Shown here: one piece after another, positions 47,163 to 58,792 of the stretch
Layout: every line of letters begins with the position of its first letter
How positions within the stretch are numbered: position 1 is the stretch's first letter
Origin: Tulasnella sp. 424
Lineage: Eukaryota > Basidiomycota > Agaricomycetes > Cantharellales > Tulasnellaceae
Assembly (NCBI GenBank): GCA_019633425.1
Contig: WSUB01000035.1
Location: forward strand, 186,001 to 250,000
Direction: 5' to 3'
Length of the DNA: 64,000 nucleotides
The notes under the pieces: model-generated
What the model was told of the DNA's origin: nothing
What the model saw: the letters and a program-made list of their open reading frames with translations, nothing else
Database searches by the model: none
Translations under genes and position numbers: made by a program

Positions 47163-48773
47163 TTTCCTTCGGCTTTGTGGTCTCATTAGGAGAATGTAAT
47201 CATTTGGCTCTTTGACCAAGTTTGACCATTCGATACCCATTTTCAGCCGCAATGTGAGGGCAGCGTCCCCGTTCCACTTTCAGGGGTAGGCCGCAAACAA
47301 AGCCAACCAACAAGCTTTCAATTTCGACTACCAACGACAACACCATGACCCAATCCTATACACGTTCAACAACACATAACGAACGTCGTTTCATATAGCT
47401 TCAATGAAGTGTGGTTGTGCTGGTCAGCTTTCCCGCGTGGATTCAGGCGGTGTTCAACGCCGAGGAAACCGCCGGTGTCGGCTACCCTGACTTCGAAGGC
47501 CGCGTGATGACTCTTGTCGTGTTCCCATCTGCTTATATTTAAAATCCCAGAACCCCGTACACTACATGTGTTTCACCAAAAATGCGAATCCTTTTCGCAA
47601 TCTGGATTCTTTCAGTAGCGTTGGCCGCAAAGTCGCAAAGTCAAGCCCCTCTCAGAGCGACAGGGAGCATCGCACTGTTGCAAGGGCAGGATAAGGCAAC
47701 ACGCGAATGGAGCTCCCCGCCCCCCTCTTATGAGACGGGGCAGTGGATATTTCATAGCATTAGCGGCCATTTAAGACATTGGCCCAACATACTGTATCGT
47801 AATGGTGAGTGATTTCTGAAACGACGGATGCTATCACGTGCCAAAGCCGATCCATATATAGGTCACTCGATCGTTCCCGGGACGATCGCACCTGGAATCC
47901 TGCTGTATCATGGTCGTCCAGAGTCTTCGAACCCTCCTCTGGGACCCGAGTGGGTTTCCTTCGATCCCGAGCACTCTTATCTGTTCGGCAGAAGCCTCTA
48001 CACCTACGTCGTCAGGGACGAGCCACTAAAGGTATTATACTTTGATGGTAGCAGGTGTGTGGTATTGTTATCATTCGTTTTGGTGGGCTATCTAACTTGA
48101 AACTGCCAGCGCCTCGAATATGAAAACCGGAACGATTGACACTCAAGAGATCCTGTTACACGGAGAGATCAGAGAAGGTGGCTGGATAGATGAATATAAC
48201 CGAGTGAAAGAGCTATGCAAATGGGGTAAAGAGTTTGGCATCCAAGGATTTGTCCGGTTGGTTCAGGTCACTTGAATGGTCTGTCGGCTGCGGGCAAATA
48301 ACAGGGTTTTCTCCCCCTTTATCTCACAGGATGGAATTCGACTAGTAAGTTCTCTCATAATCTCATGAGCTTTCATGACCTGACACCCTCCATGGGTCGT
48401 TAGCGAGGTTATGATTTGCGATTTCCAGCAAGGAATCCACCTGGTCTCCTCCCTCGACCTCCTTCCGGTTAGCAGAGAAAACTGGGACCCGCCAAAGAAA
48501 CCAACAGCCGAAAGCGTCCTTTTAAGAGGATCGCGCTCAGGCGGCAATTGCTCCCGTTCTAAATGCGATGAGGAGTCTGGTGGGCCTTGGCAAGAGCCCC
48601 CCACCCCCCACGGGTGGAAAGGAACGCTTCGCCCTATGGTCTCGGTTGGTTTCGAGGCTATTCAGGCTGGTAACTGGCACAACAGTGCTCCTGGGGTCAA
48701 CGGGGTTACGCTGGACTACGCAGGGATGGTTTCGTTCTTCGATCCGAAATACACCAGTCTCGTCCGTGCAGGG

Positions 48774-48868
48774 NNNNNNNNNNNNNNNNNNNNNNNNNNN
48801 NNNNNNNNNNNNNNNNNNNNNNNNNNNNNNNNNNNNNNNNNNNNNNNNNNNNNNNNNNNNNNNNNNNN
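48774..48868. other. assembly gap (95 N) with duplicated flanks
   Basis: The 79 bases before the gap, short of a GGG (48692-48770), are identical to the 79 bases after it (48869-48947). This is the pattern left when two overlapping contig ends were scaffolded without being merged. Confidence 0.85.
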
Positions 48869-49624
48869 TGGGGTCAACGGGGTTACGCTGGACTACGCAG
48901 GGATGGTTTCGTTCTTCGATCCGAAATACACCAGTCTCGTCCGTGCACGGGAGGGTGTTGACAGGAAACGATGGAGGGTTGGCAATATCACAAAGGAGGA
49001 GGCGGGGCTATTTACAAGCGAGCTACAGGATGTGTTGGCAAAGAAGGAGAAAGGCAGCCGAGTCAGGTGGGACGCTATCGTACGGAGCGTAGTAGAACGG
49101 CATGCAGAACGTCTCGAATTCCTTTCCGACTGGCTTGGGGACGACAGCAAGAACGGGACCTACATCATCAAACACGCAAGACGTGCAGTACTCACCATGC
49201 TCTCCCCGTATCTCACCGTGACTTCAATCCCTTCGGATCACAAGACAAACACAATTTGGCTCAATCCAACAATCCACTCTTGTTCGACAGCCTTCACCGC
49301 GCACTTACCAGTCAACCAATTTACACCTCAAGAACACCGGTTAAAGGACGCCGTCGAGATAGTCACGCGAGAGATCGGTCGAACGATCGGTCTAATATGG
49401 ATCGATGCGTTTGACTCGGAAGACGTGCAAGATGAGCAGGAGCAGAGACGCCTCCTGACCAAGTGGAAAGGACACGTGGACGGACTTATGGACTGGTTAG
49501 GATGGACGGAATGGGTGAAATGCAAGCCTGCTTGCAACCGATATGTAAGTTTTGACTTCCATTCACGCACTTTCCTGTTTTGTATTGAGCTTTTCTTTCC
49601 TTTATAGGAAATGTGCTCTTTACC

Positions 49625-50254
49625 TAGTGTTGCCGCCGGTTCGGTTCGGTTCGGTTCGGTTCCGGAACTGGTTCTACTTACCGAGAAAGTCGGTTTGCGG
49701 TCCCGGTTCCAAACCGAACCAGAACCGAACCACCATAAACCAGTTTAGGAACTGGTTCAACGGTCTTACCGGACTTAACACAGACGTCCTGACCATAAGT
49801 TGAGAAATCGTGCAGAATGTCCTCTAGGCGTCTAAGATGGGATAGTAGCATTTATCTGAATACATTCTACATTTAGATATGTGTCAATCTGGAGAATGTA
49901 AGGGAAGGTGGTTTTGGCTGCAATGATGTCATTGCTTGGGTCAACCTTCTAAACCGGCACTGGGTCATTATTTACGGGGTACTATTGTACAACTCATCCA
50001 GTATGTAGAGGTGTGATCAAATAAACCCCTAAAACTGCCACGAGAACGAAGAAGAGTATGATATCTTACCATATAAGGCTTTGCAGTCCAGGCACCAGAG
50101 GAACTGGTTTGGTTCTGGTTCGGTTCGGTTCTTGAACCAGTTCGACTTCCGAGCAAAGTCGGTTTGCGGTTCTGGTTTCGAACCAAACCGAACCAGAACC
50201 AAACCGAGTGAAACCGGTTCTAAACCAGTTTTTGCCGAACCGGCGGCAACACTA
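49625..50254. mobile_element. hAT-like MITE, 630 bp
   Basis: Terminal inverted repeats begin TAGTGTTGCCGCCGGTTCGG and end with the reverse complement (CCGAACCGGCGGCAACACTA). The 8-bp target site duplication TCTTTACC flanks the element on both sides. TAGTG ends with an 8-bp duplication are a hallmark of hAT elements. The subterminal regions are dense in GGTTCGG/CCGAACC units in opposite orientation and could fold into long hairpins. No transposase is coded, so it is non-autonomous. The empty site is visible in S2 (CTTACCTCAGTGG near 41635). Confidence 0.88.
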
Positions 50255-50454
50255 TCTTTACCTCAGTGGCCGTTCGACATGGGTTGGATGGACCCTGAAC
50301 CAGACATCAGTTATACTCCAAAATGCATGTCGCGAATCGAACAGGATCTCGGACGCCCCAAGTCACAAGTGGACGTAGGCGAAGAGTGATCGTTTAGTGT
50401 AGTAACGGCATGCGCTAGTTCGGGCATCCACGGTTAATTTTATTTTATTTCCCA

Positions 50455-50500
50455 ACCAAGCACGCGTTAAATTCCCTGCCAAGCTGGCGATATAAGGTTG
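50455..50500 (+). pseudogene. weak pectinesterase exon scar 3
   Basis: Immediately after the S3 3' flank (GGGCATCCACGGTTA), a short degraded match to the R-A-S-F-A-T-K-L-S-A exon can be read (CCAAGCACGCG ... CTGCCAAGCTGGCG). Its position matches scars 1 and 2, which is the main support. Confidence 0.4.
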
Positions 50501-51240
50501 AATGAATCAGCTGAGAAATACGACCCTTAGCTCCATTCGCATTGTCCTGGAGCTCGCACATGCCGGCATTTAATCTCTGATATTTTTCTCAACTTGTGAA
50601 ATGGGCGGAGGTATGACTCAAGCAACACACACAGCGTTTTACCCAAACACGAATTTTTGCAAAATAATAAGGTACACAACAAATGAACAAAGAAAATGGT
50701 ACAGTACACGAAAAACAAAAATTGTATATGAGAGAGAGAGAGCGGAAGCACGACAAAAGCACAGTGAAGGGAGCACAGAAAACGCGAAAACCAAAACGAG
50801 ACCATTAAAACGAACGAAGAAAGAGGCAAAAGCGAAATGAAGGGAACAGTGATGTACGTCGTCTGAAAACTCTACTGAAAGAAGGCTTGGTATTTGAAGA
50901 AAACGAAAGGAAATGGGTATCGATTGGAAGTTGGCGTGATCGAGTCGTCGGGGTGCAAAGGTCGTGATAAAAAAATGATGGGGCATAATAGGTCATAATT
51001 GTTCGTTGGCGCAGCCTTCGAAGCGAGGTAGTAGCATATTGTTTCCGAATCCGAAGGCCATAAGTCCATAGTCGTCAAAGAAGGGAGTCGTCGAGAAGGA
51101 GAGGTGTGTGTGCTGGAGGGGAGATATACAGAGAAATGGAGGGGATAAATGAAAAGGGAGGGGGAGTGAGGGCGGAGTGAAAGGACTCGAGATTGATATT
51201 TTTTGGCTAAAGGCGTGAACGGTGCATTAGACCTCATCGC
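50501..51240. other. convergent intergenic, low-complexity
   Basis: 3' flank of the minus-strand gene. Contains a short GA microsatellite (GAGAGAGAGAGAG near 50730). No gene is seen. Confidence 0.5.
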
Positions 51241-53596
51241 TCAGACGACGTAAATGCCGTCCGAAGCAAGCGGCCAATACGCCGACGCGCCCTTCGTGTC
51301 AAGCCCGAGTCCCTTGACTTCACCTCCACGAAACGACTGCTGTTGCTGCTGCTGCTGCTGATCCTTGTTCTCTGCCTGGTTGGAGCCTTCCAAACTCGGG
51401 GCGTACATGGGCGGGGGGCTCACGCGCTGCGCCTCCTCATCCTCATCGCAATCAACGTCCTCGGGGAACCCGCGCCTTCCACCAGCACCAGCGTACACGT
51501 CCTCTGGGAATTCGGTGTACTTGGGCGAAGGTAAGCCGGGCAAAGAACGGATGGCGATCAGGTCCGACGAAGAGGCGTCTTGTTCGGCGTTGTGCAGGAC
51601 TGCGGACGTCGGTGGGGAGGTTGGCGAGACGACGACGACGAGTGGGACGTTGTTAGATTGGGGAGGGGAGGACTGGGGAGTAAGAATCGCCGTACGCCTC
51701 TGACGCGAGGGAGTGTTGGAGAGGACGTCCTCTGCTTCGGCTGCTTTGGGCTTCGACGTGGGATATGAAGTTGAGGCATCTATGTGATTAGAGGACGCGA
51801 AAGGGGAAAAGAAGAGGGGAGAAAATGGTCAATAATTTGTATGATAGGCGGGAGAAAAACGAAGAGAAGATATGAGGGGGAGATGATAGCGCACCTTGAC
51901 GCGCATCAACCGCCTCTTCGAGCGATGCAGGTGGAGGGGTAGGCAGTGATTGGGTGCGCCTGGCGACAGCGGAGACGTCGGCAGCACCGGAATCGACGTT
52001 GTTGTTGCCTCCGTAGCCTCCGTTGAGAGCATCGGTAGGGAATGGGACTGTGTTCACACCGGGAGTACGATTACGATTAGACGAGAAGGGAGCTTGGGGG
52101 TTCACTGGAAACTTACGAACGACGGTGATTTCCTCTTCCTTCGCCTCAACTGGGGCGGCGACGGGAGCGGGAGCGACTTCCATGTTCCTCAAGGGGCTGG
52201 GAACGACGGGCTTGTTCCAGTCGGCGGGGAGGTTGCCGACGCGGATGCGGGAAGTGCTTGCGTTGAGGGAAGAAGACTCGGAGAGCGAGTACCTGCGGCG
52301 GAGAGAGCGGTCTTTGACGAGTTCGAGCATCTCGCGCTCGTCGTTGGCGGTCCTCTTGTCCTTCTGGGTCAAGCCGATGAGTAAGGAAGAGAGCTGGCGG
52401 ATCTGGCGAGCTTGAGGAGTGGGAGTGGGCACGCTGCGGCGACGAGTGGTGGGGACGGTCTTGGGGGAACGCTTGCCATCGCTGGACGAAGGGAGGGAAG
52501 TGTCGCTTCCGTTCTTGGGAGTCAGGAGGAGAGACTCCTCGGAAGAGGAAGAGAACGAATCGTCGGAGGAAGTGGATGCAGCGGCTGCGGCGGCAGCTTT
52601 AGCTTTTTCCTGCTCGGTCAAAGCGTTCCTGAGCATGCTCCTAGCCATAAAGGCAACGTATCCACCGGCAGCTTGGAATCCGCTGGTACCGGGCATGGGA
52701 CCGGACTCGACACCTCCGAGCTCCTCATCATCGTCCATGTCGTCGAGGACACCCCTCTCCTTGAGCTCGTCACCGAGGATGCCGGACTTGCGCATGGCGG
52801 TGGTCAAGCGGCTGGCGACGTAGTGGCGGAAGACGTCGACGAGCTTGGCACGGGCTTGGCGGCGGAGGAAACGCGATTGGGGGACGGCGTTGGGAGGGAA
52901 GTTCTCGCGCTTGTTTTGAGGGTGCATGATGTGCTGAGCGTGGTAGAGCTCGACGTAGCCTGCTGATGCGTTGCCCTTGGATGGACGACGGCGGGGGAGG
53001 TGAGCGAGGTGGGCTGGGATGTTGACGTTGGACGCAGAGGTGGATGGTTCGGGTGTGGCTGGTGGGGTGATGAAGGATGCGACGAGGGACGAGAAGATGC
53101 CCGACGCGGTGCGGCGCCTGTCACGTGCGGATTGCTGGAGAGCTGGTGCTGCTGCTGCTGCTGCGGTGGAAGGGATGTCTGGGGTGGAGGAGGATGCGGG
53201 GGACGACTTGGCAGCGGTGGCTTGCTGTTGAGCAGCCTTCTTTTCCTTCTCAGCTTCCTCTCCGCTCATCTTGACGCAGTCCAAGACGTCCTCGAGAGAC
53301 TTTTGCAAACCTTCGATGGATTGGATGGGCCATTCCTCGGAGCGCTTGTCCAACCAGGCGACGACGACCACGAGGCGGGCGAGGTCGAAGGTGACTGATT
53401 CGAGGAGGAGATGGAAGCCGACGGCCTTGTCGAGAGCGAGGGTGTTGCGTGGCGTGGGGATGCCGGCGTCTGAGCATTGAGAGAGGTGCTGGGAGTAGTA
53501 GGATGGCAAGGGGAGGGAGGAAGGCAGGTTGTGCCAGTTGAGGGAGAAGATGACGGTGGGGGAGGTTGGGTGGGCTGGGATGATTCGGAGATTCAT
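51241..53596 (-). CDS. large Ser/Pro/Ala-rich protein, function unknown
   Basis: Two exons, 53596-51895 and 51779-51241 (747 codons including the stop), with one intron of 115 nt. The start MNLRIIPAHPTSPTV at 53596 is preferred over an ATG 33 bases upstream. The N-terminal 120 residues look folded (S-L-N-W-H-N-L-P ... V-T-F-D-L-A-R-L-V-V-V-V-A-W-L-D, then a charged helix). Low-complexity segments follow: poly-Ala (about 53160 and 52590), a Ser run, and an 8-Gln tract (about 51341-51364). A second conserved-looking patch is Y-V-E-L-Y-H-A-Q-H-I-M-H-P-Q-N-K-R with F-R-H-Y-V-A-S-R-L (about 52940-52800). There is no signal peptide or membrane segment. I do not recognise the family. Codon use is GC-rich, as in a well-expressed gene. 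Confidence 0.75.
51341..51364 (-). repeat. poly-glutamine codon tract
   Basis: A run of CAG/CAA codons (seen as CTG/TTG on the + strand) coding eight consecutive Gln in the preceding protein. Prone to length change. Confidence 0.7.
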
Positions 53597-55515
53597 GATT
53601 GATAATTGTCGTAGTTGTGTGTGAGTCAAAGGGTGAAGATCGTTAACGGTGTTTGGGGTATTGGTGTTTCGTAAACTGATCGTTATAAGAGAGGTATATG
53701 AGACGACGAATCCGGCGTCGAAAGAGAAGTGTGAAAGTCGCTTGGACTGGAAGGGGGATAAGGGGAGGGAGGGAGAGGGCAGAGGTTTGTGAGTACTTAA
53801 ATAGTGAGGTGAGACTGGTGGATGAGGTGTGTCGAAGGTGCGAGGAGTGTGTCAGCCACTTGGACAGACAGTATCTCGGGAGATGAGCTGCCTCAAGGTC
53901 AGCGCGTTGAAGGGAGGAAGCTGCAAGGCAAGTGGAACACGTGCCTCATGGAATTTCCAGGGGCTTCCCCTCGCTCTTCACAACCTAACCCATCTCTCGG
54001 TTCCAAGCCTGATCGAGACCCCTCTGCACCAGAAAGTCTACTATAAGCTTTACAACGCTGTGGCGCCTTTTTCTTCCATGGTATCACAACATAATCGGGG
54101 GAAGTGAGTGAGGTATTTGTTCAAGTGATGCAGCGCGGATGGCTGTTGGAACGCAGCTGGGAGACAATGACCCGGATAATCGGAGACGGGGGGGCGGGCA
54201 AGGGTCCTGTCTTGTTCAGGGCGGGGAATCGGGCCCCATGGCAGTGCAGCCCTAGCGGCCTTCGGGACGGTTTCAAAGACGTACAACCACTCTAGGGAGT
54301 GCGTCAACGTACACCGTAGAATTCCAACCCACCTCCACACCGCCCCAAATCAGGAAATCATTCCCATTCTGAGTCGAACCTCATTTCACTTTATTTTCAA
54401 TTCCGCCCAACATGCATTGTGCATATGCGACAAGCGGTAGATCCATTGTTCGGATGCGGATAACCGAATGCCGACCAAGCGAGAGTGGATCCATAGTAGT
54501 GGCGTCGTGTGAGTGGGCGGAGGTGAAGTGTATCATGCAATAGGTTCGGCCTGGGGCACCGGATCTGAACAAGTGCATGGGATAAGCTTGTTCCCCAGTC
54601 ACCACCCAGTTCCAGAGCACACGATAACGCAAAGCCTCTCTCCGTTCGTTCGAATATCCCCGTATGACCTCTCCTCCCATCGATAAAAATAATGTAGACT
54701 TTTGGCTTCGGCCTTCTGTAGACTACTCTCTCAAGTCGGATAAGGTCATCCAAAGACTCGATTGGGGTATGGATGCGGGGTCTAGTCTCCCTGCTACCTC
54801 AATTGCGTTGACTCGCGAACCGTCCCTTTGGTTTATTGACCATACGGTTCTGATACACTAGAAAAAAGTGGATGTTCTTCGGCTTTCCTGTTTTAGCGTT
54901 GTGCTTCACTTGCCGCATATGTTCTAGAGCAGGTTTCGTTCTGGGGTGGGTGAGGGAGAGATCGTCGCGGGTCATTATTCGATTCTCGACTGGTGCGCTT
55001 CGGTCCGAGGGTCACGATAACCGCCGCCGGCATTCAAAGGGCGGGTGACGCCAGCAGCAGACATTTCACTATCTAGACTGCGAATTCATAATGATAAGAC
55101 CTAGTGCAAGGCGCGCTGTACTAACCCTCGATAGCACTCAATAACCTACTTACTACCCTCCTTCTCTGACGTCGACACCAGACACCTTTGCAAAGGATAA
55201 GACACAAAAAGCGCCTCGGCTACCTTTCGGCGCTGGCGAATGCAGTGCTCACAGAAACACATTCAAAGCACCAGGACGCATCAATAAACGACGAATCAGG
55301 CAAACGGAAGCGAGTCCTCGAGGCTGGCGTTCTCGCGCATCTCAGTTTGGGCGGGAAATGTCGGAAACTCGTCGTCTACGCTAACCGTGAGAAACCCGAC
55401 GCGAATATTGCAATCCCATCCAAAGCTCTCTCCCACCCGTAGTATCCCAAAAGCTCTCCCTCTCTCTCCCTTTCCTTGTCGCCCCCCCACCCTTTCCACC
55501 TGCACCTTTACAAAA
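53597..55515. other. 1.9-kb divergent intergenic region
   Basis: Lies between the 5' ends of the minus-strand low-complexity gene and the ATP synthase gamma gene, so both promoters are here. Short frames on both strands have no recognisable domain. Pyrimidine-rich DNA at 55450-55500 directly precedes the ATP synthase start, as is common for strongly expressed fungal genes. Confidence 0.5.
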
Positions 55516-58500
55516 ATGATGCTGAGCCGAGCAGCAGTCCGCCCCGCGATCAACGCCGTCGCTCGCCAACAGGTCGTCCAGCAGCGAAATATGGCTACGT
55601 TGCGTGAGATCGAACTCCGGTTGAAGTCTGTCCGGAATATCGAGAAGATCACCAAGGTCAGCCCTACCTTTGGGACCATATGGGAAATGCATGGTCGTCT
55701 AACCAGAAGCTTGTGATTTCTGCTTTTTGGAATATTCGAAAATTTGGACGGACGGGGCTCTATGACGTGAAAAATATGAACGACCGACTGTTTCCGAACG
55801 CGCTGCTGTTTTTCCCAAATCCGGAACGCGAACTCGTAAACCCGGGAACATGGCGTAACATTTCATCGGACAGTCGATGAAAATGATTGCAGCCACCAAG
55901 CTCACCAAAGCCCAACGAGCTGTCAACAGCGCCAAGGCCTACGGTGCTGCCAACGCTGGTACGTTTCACAGCTACCCCCCCCTCCCCCACTCTAGCCCTT
56001 GAACTTAATCTGACCTCTTCATCTCTTATCTCTGTTCATGGCTTTTAGAGGTCTTCAAGAACTCCGAAGCCGCTCTCCCGGAAGACGGCAAGAAACTCTA
56101 CGTCGTCATCTCATCCGACAAGGGCCTCTGCGGTGGTATTCACTCGTCGGTATCCAAGGCTACTCGCGCTGCTGTCAAGGAGGATCAGGCCAAGAACGCC
56201 GATGCTGGTACGGGACTATCGTATTCTTTAATATCATCAACCGAGCTCTCAACTGGCACTTTTCCTTTTCTAGATATCACCGTCATGGTCGTCGGTGACA
56301 AATCCAAAGCCCAACTCTCCCGCGCTTTACCCGAAAAGCTGGCCTTAACCTTCAACGGCGTTGGAAAGGACGTCCCCACTTTCGGCGACGCTTGCGCTAT
56401 CGCGGATTTGATCTTGACCAGTGGAGTTGAATTCGATTCGGTGAGTTCCTCATCATCTCGGGGTTTTCTATCAATCATTCTTTTTCGGTGCTCTATCTTT
56501 CATTATTATTTTTTTCGCTTTCCTCTTGAACCTTCCTCTGGTTCCGGCCCTTGTTCCATCTATTGTTTCCCAAACTTGCTCGCGAGGCGCCGATCGAGTC
56601 CCCTTTGGGCCCAAGGCCCGTTTGGAGGTCTGGATCCTGAGCTCTCGTATTTCTTCTTGAGGGAATACTCTTGCCCAGACCCTTTCGAGATTCGAGGGGC
56701 GGAGTATAGCCTTTCTCGTTTTTCTAAATTTCATAACGCCCTAGAACGGGGAGAATTGGGGAGGGACACCCATTCGATGGTGGGCCGTGGATGGGGGACA
56801 GCCATGGAGCTTGTGCTCATCAGCGTTTTGGGGACGTCCGGTCTGCGGAGTATCCCCCTCAAAAAACTCTCTGCTGCTCGTGGTGGCTACCGTCGGCTTA
56901 AGGCCCTCGATAATCAAGGTACCGAGCGTCCTATGGGGTGGAGTGGAGCCCTCAAAACAAACTCGGGGACAGATTTCTCCAACGTTGGCAGAGATCTTCC
57001 GAAGGTTCCACTAGCATGTTCCCTCACACCTTTTCGGACCATCGATCAAGCCACTCGGGCTTTTTTTCTATCTTTCCGGCCACTTCGTATCTCTCACATG
57101 GCAGCAGAACCAAGTTCTGCGGAGTTCGGAGGAAGGGCAGGGATCGCTTTCGGCTTTCCCTTGAGTAGTTACCTTTCGGGGATCATGTCTTTGGGGAGGA
57201 GCCGATGGGAGAGAGGAAGTTGGTTTGCGGCACGGAGAACACGCTGGAAGCGTGATGTTGTGCGCGGATTCTGCCCATGTCCGCGCGCAGACACACGGAC
57301 ATAGAAGTCCGGGACGTGTCGCCAATGCATTCCTGGAAGACGTTTACTTACGTGGCCCGCGGAGAGAGAGGAAGGCTGGGGACGAGTTTGTTGTCCCATG
57401 GGTGGAGGGGCGACGGTGAGGATGAGGTGGGATTGAGTTCCATCTCCGTAAGGCGATGATGACATCTCCAACCAGCCACCCCGTCCCCCCTTCCTATCCA
57501 TCTTGCTACGCGTTGGAAGATTCTTCTCCCATTGACCGCTTCATTCCCTCAATTCCCTCAATCGCCACTCTCGTTCCTGGCCAAACTTTACTGAAATTGA
57601 CCCGATTGCCTCGCTAGGTCCATCTTGTGTACAACAAAGTCGTTTCGGCGTTGGCCTTCGAATCTGCCATTCAAAGCGTGTTCGGAGAGGAGGCTTTGAA
57701 GAACGCACGTGAGTAACACGTTTTTTTTCTGACCGACCCCCCTCCTCCCCTCCCCTCCCGGCCACCGCCCGCCACCCGTTCCCCCGTATGACGTTTTTCT
57801 TCTTCTTGGATTGATGATGGAAAAGCGGGCATTCGGGGAAGTGGCGCTTTATTGGGCAACGGCGGCCTGAGTGGTTTTCGTCGTGCTTTCATCCCGTCGC
57901 AGGCCGAGGCGTGCTAGCCACGAGGAAGCTCTCTTACAATACGGCTGTCATTTCCGAGGCCGCAGCGTCGTCACGAGCGCGGGTGATGCCGCAATAGGAC
58001 TCTCGGCTCGATCGGTTCTTCTTTCGCGTCCCTTTGGCGAGAGAATATTGCAAAAGCTCTAATTGCTGACTTGGTCACACACACTCTTTTTTTTTCCTTC
58101 CGCTCTCGCTTAATTTGGGCACATGTTCATTTAGCCAACTTCAAGACTTACGAGATGGAGGATGATGCCACCAAGGACCTTGCCGAGTTCGCTTTGGCAA
58201 ACGCTGTCTATGCTGTGTTGGTGGAGGGTCACGCTGCTGAGATCAACTCGAGGTAATGGAAGATCCGACTCCCAAATGACTAACCAAGGTATCCTGACCC
58301 CTCGCTTTACTTCCCTTGATTCCTTTCTGAACCAGGCGAAACGCTATGGACAATGCCTCCAAGGTTAGTACGATGGAGACCCGTCGTTGCCCAACGATGA
58401 CTGATCGAATGCACTTTTCCGTGGCTATAATACGTACAGAACGCTGGAGACATGATCGGTGCTCTTACCATGAAGTACAATCGCGGTCGTCAAGCTGCTA

Positions 58501-58792
58501 TTACGAACGAGTTGGTCGACATTATCACCGGTGCTTCGGGTATGTACCAAGTTCTTTTCTTCTCTTTCTCATTCGTTTCATATGATCCGTCCTGGGTCTC
58601 CGTGCGAGTATTCCCGCACACCTCGCTGGGCTAATCGGCCGCACTTTGTTTCGGTCGATGGCATAGTCTGGATAGTGCTGGACCTGCAGTGCTCGCTCGG
58701 TCTCATCTCGATTACTTCTCCGTGCTTCATGTATGGAATGCTGACCTTCGGATTTGCCTCTACTTTCCTTGCTTTTCAAAACAGCTCTATGA
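55516..58792 (+). CDS. ATP3: mitochondrial F1 ATP synthase subunit gamma
   Basis: The rotating central stalk of the F1 part of ATP synthase. Exon 1 starts [15 protein letters not shown] at 55516, a mitochondrial targeting peptide, then [21 protein letters not shown]. After an intron of about 215 nt comes [15 protein letters not shown], the diagnostic N-terminal helix. Later exons give [15 protein letters not shown] and [10 protein letters not shown]. An intron of about 1.18 kb (56441-57618) precedes [11 protein letters not shown]. One of about 420 nt precedes N-F-K-T-Y-E-M-E. The C-terminal helix has [16 protein letters not shown] and [17 protein letters not shown]. The last exon supplies only the end of G-A-S-A-L, with the stop TGA at 58790-58792, after a 240-nt intron. 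Domain order and length are normal; only the introns are unusual. Confidence 0.93.
56441..57618 (+). other. unusually long intron of ATP3
   Basis: Starts GTGAGTTCC after E-F-D-S and ends CTAG before GTCCATCTTGTG. It is about twenty times the usual intron length here. A frame runs from the exon into the intron, but it codes nothing I recognise. Confidence 0.75.

Larger units (their letters stand above)
47582..50389 (+). pseudogene. family S copy S3, interrupted by a transposon and an assembly gap
   Basis: Starts MRILFAIWILSVALAAKSQS at 47582, with the same exons as S2: I-V-P-G-T-I-A-P-G-I-L-L-Y-H-G, F-D-P-E-H-S-Y-L-F-G, I-D-T-Q-E-I-L and V-M-I-C-D-F-Q-Q-G. The long central exon is open apart from the N run at 48774-48868, whose flanks are a perfect repeat. 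Downstream it keeps the frame lost in S2 (M-L-S-P-Y-L-T-V-T-S-I-P-S-D) and E-W-V-K-C-K-P-A-C-N-R-Y. The last exon (E-M-C-S-L-P-Q-W-P-F-D ... Q-V-D-V-G-E-E, stop before 50390) is split at 49624/50255 by a 630-bp hAT-like element. Without that element the gene would look functional. Confidence 0.8.

Noticed and set aside
49625..50254. GGTTCGG repeats as a telomere-like or satellite tract
   Set aside because: The units are inverted toward the centre and lie within perfect terminal repeats with an 8-bp target duplication, so they are the subterminal part of a MITE.
52412..53398. Several long plus-strand frames opposite the 51-53.6 kb gene
   Set aside because: Mirror readings of a GC-rich, low-complexity minus-strand exon; they lack domains and splice support.
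56285..57304. A 339-codon open frame in the ATP3 region
   Set aside because: It starts inside a real exon and runs on into the 1.18-kb intron. Its downstream part has no domain, and the ATP3 protein resumes at 57619.
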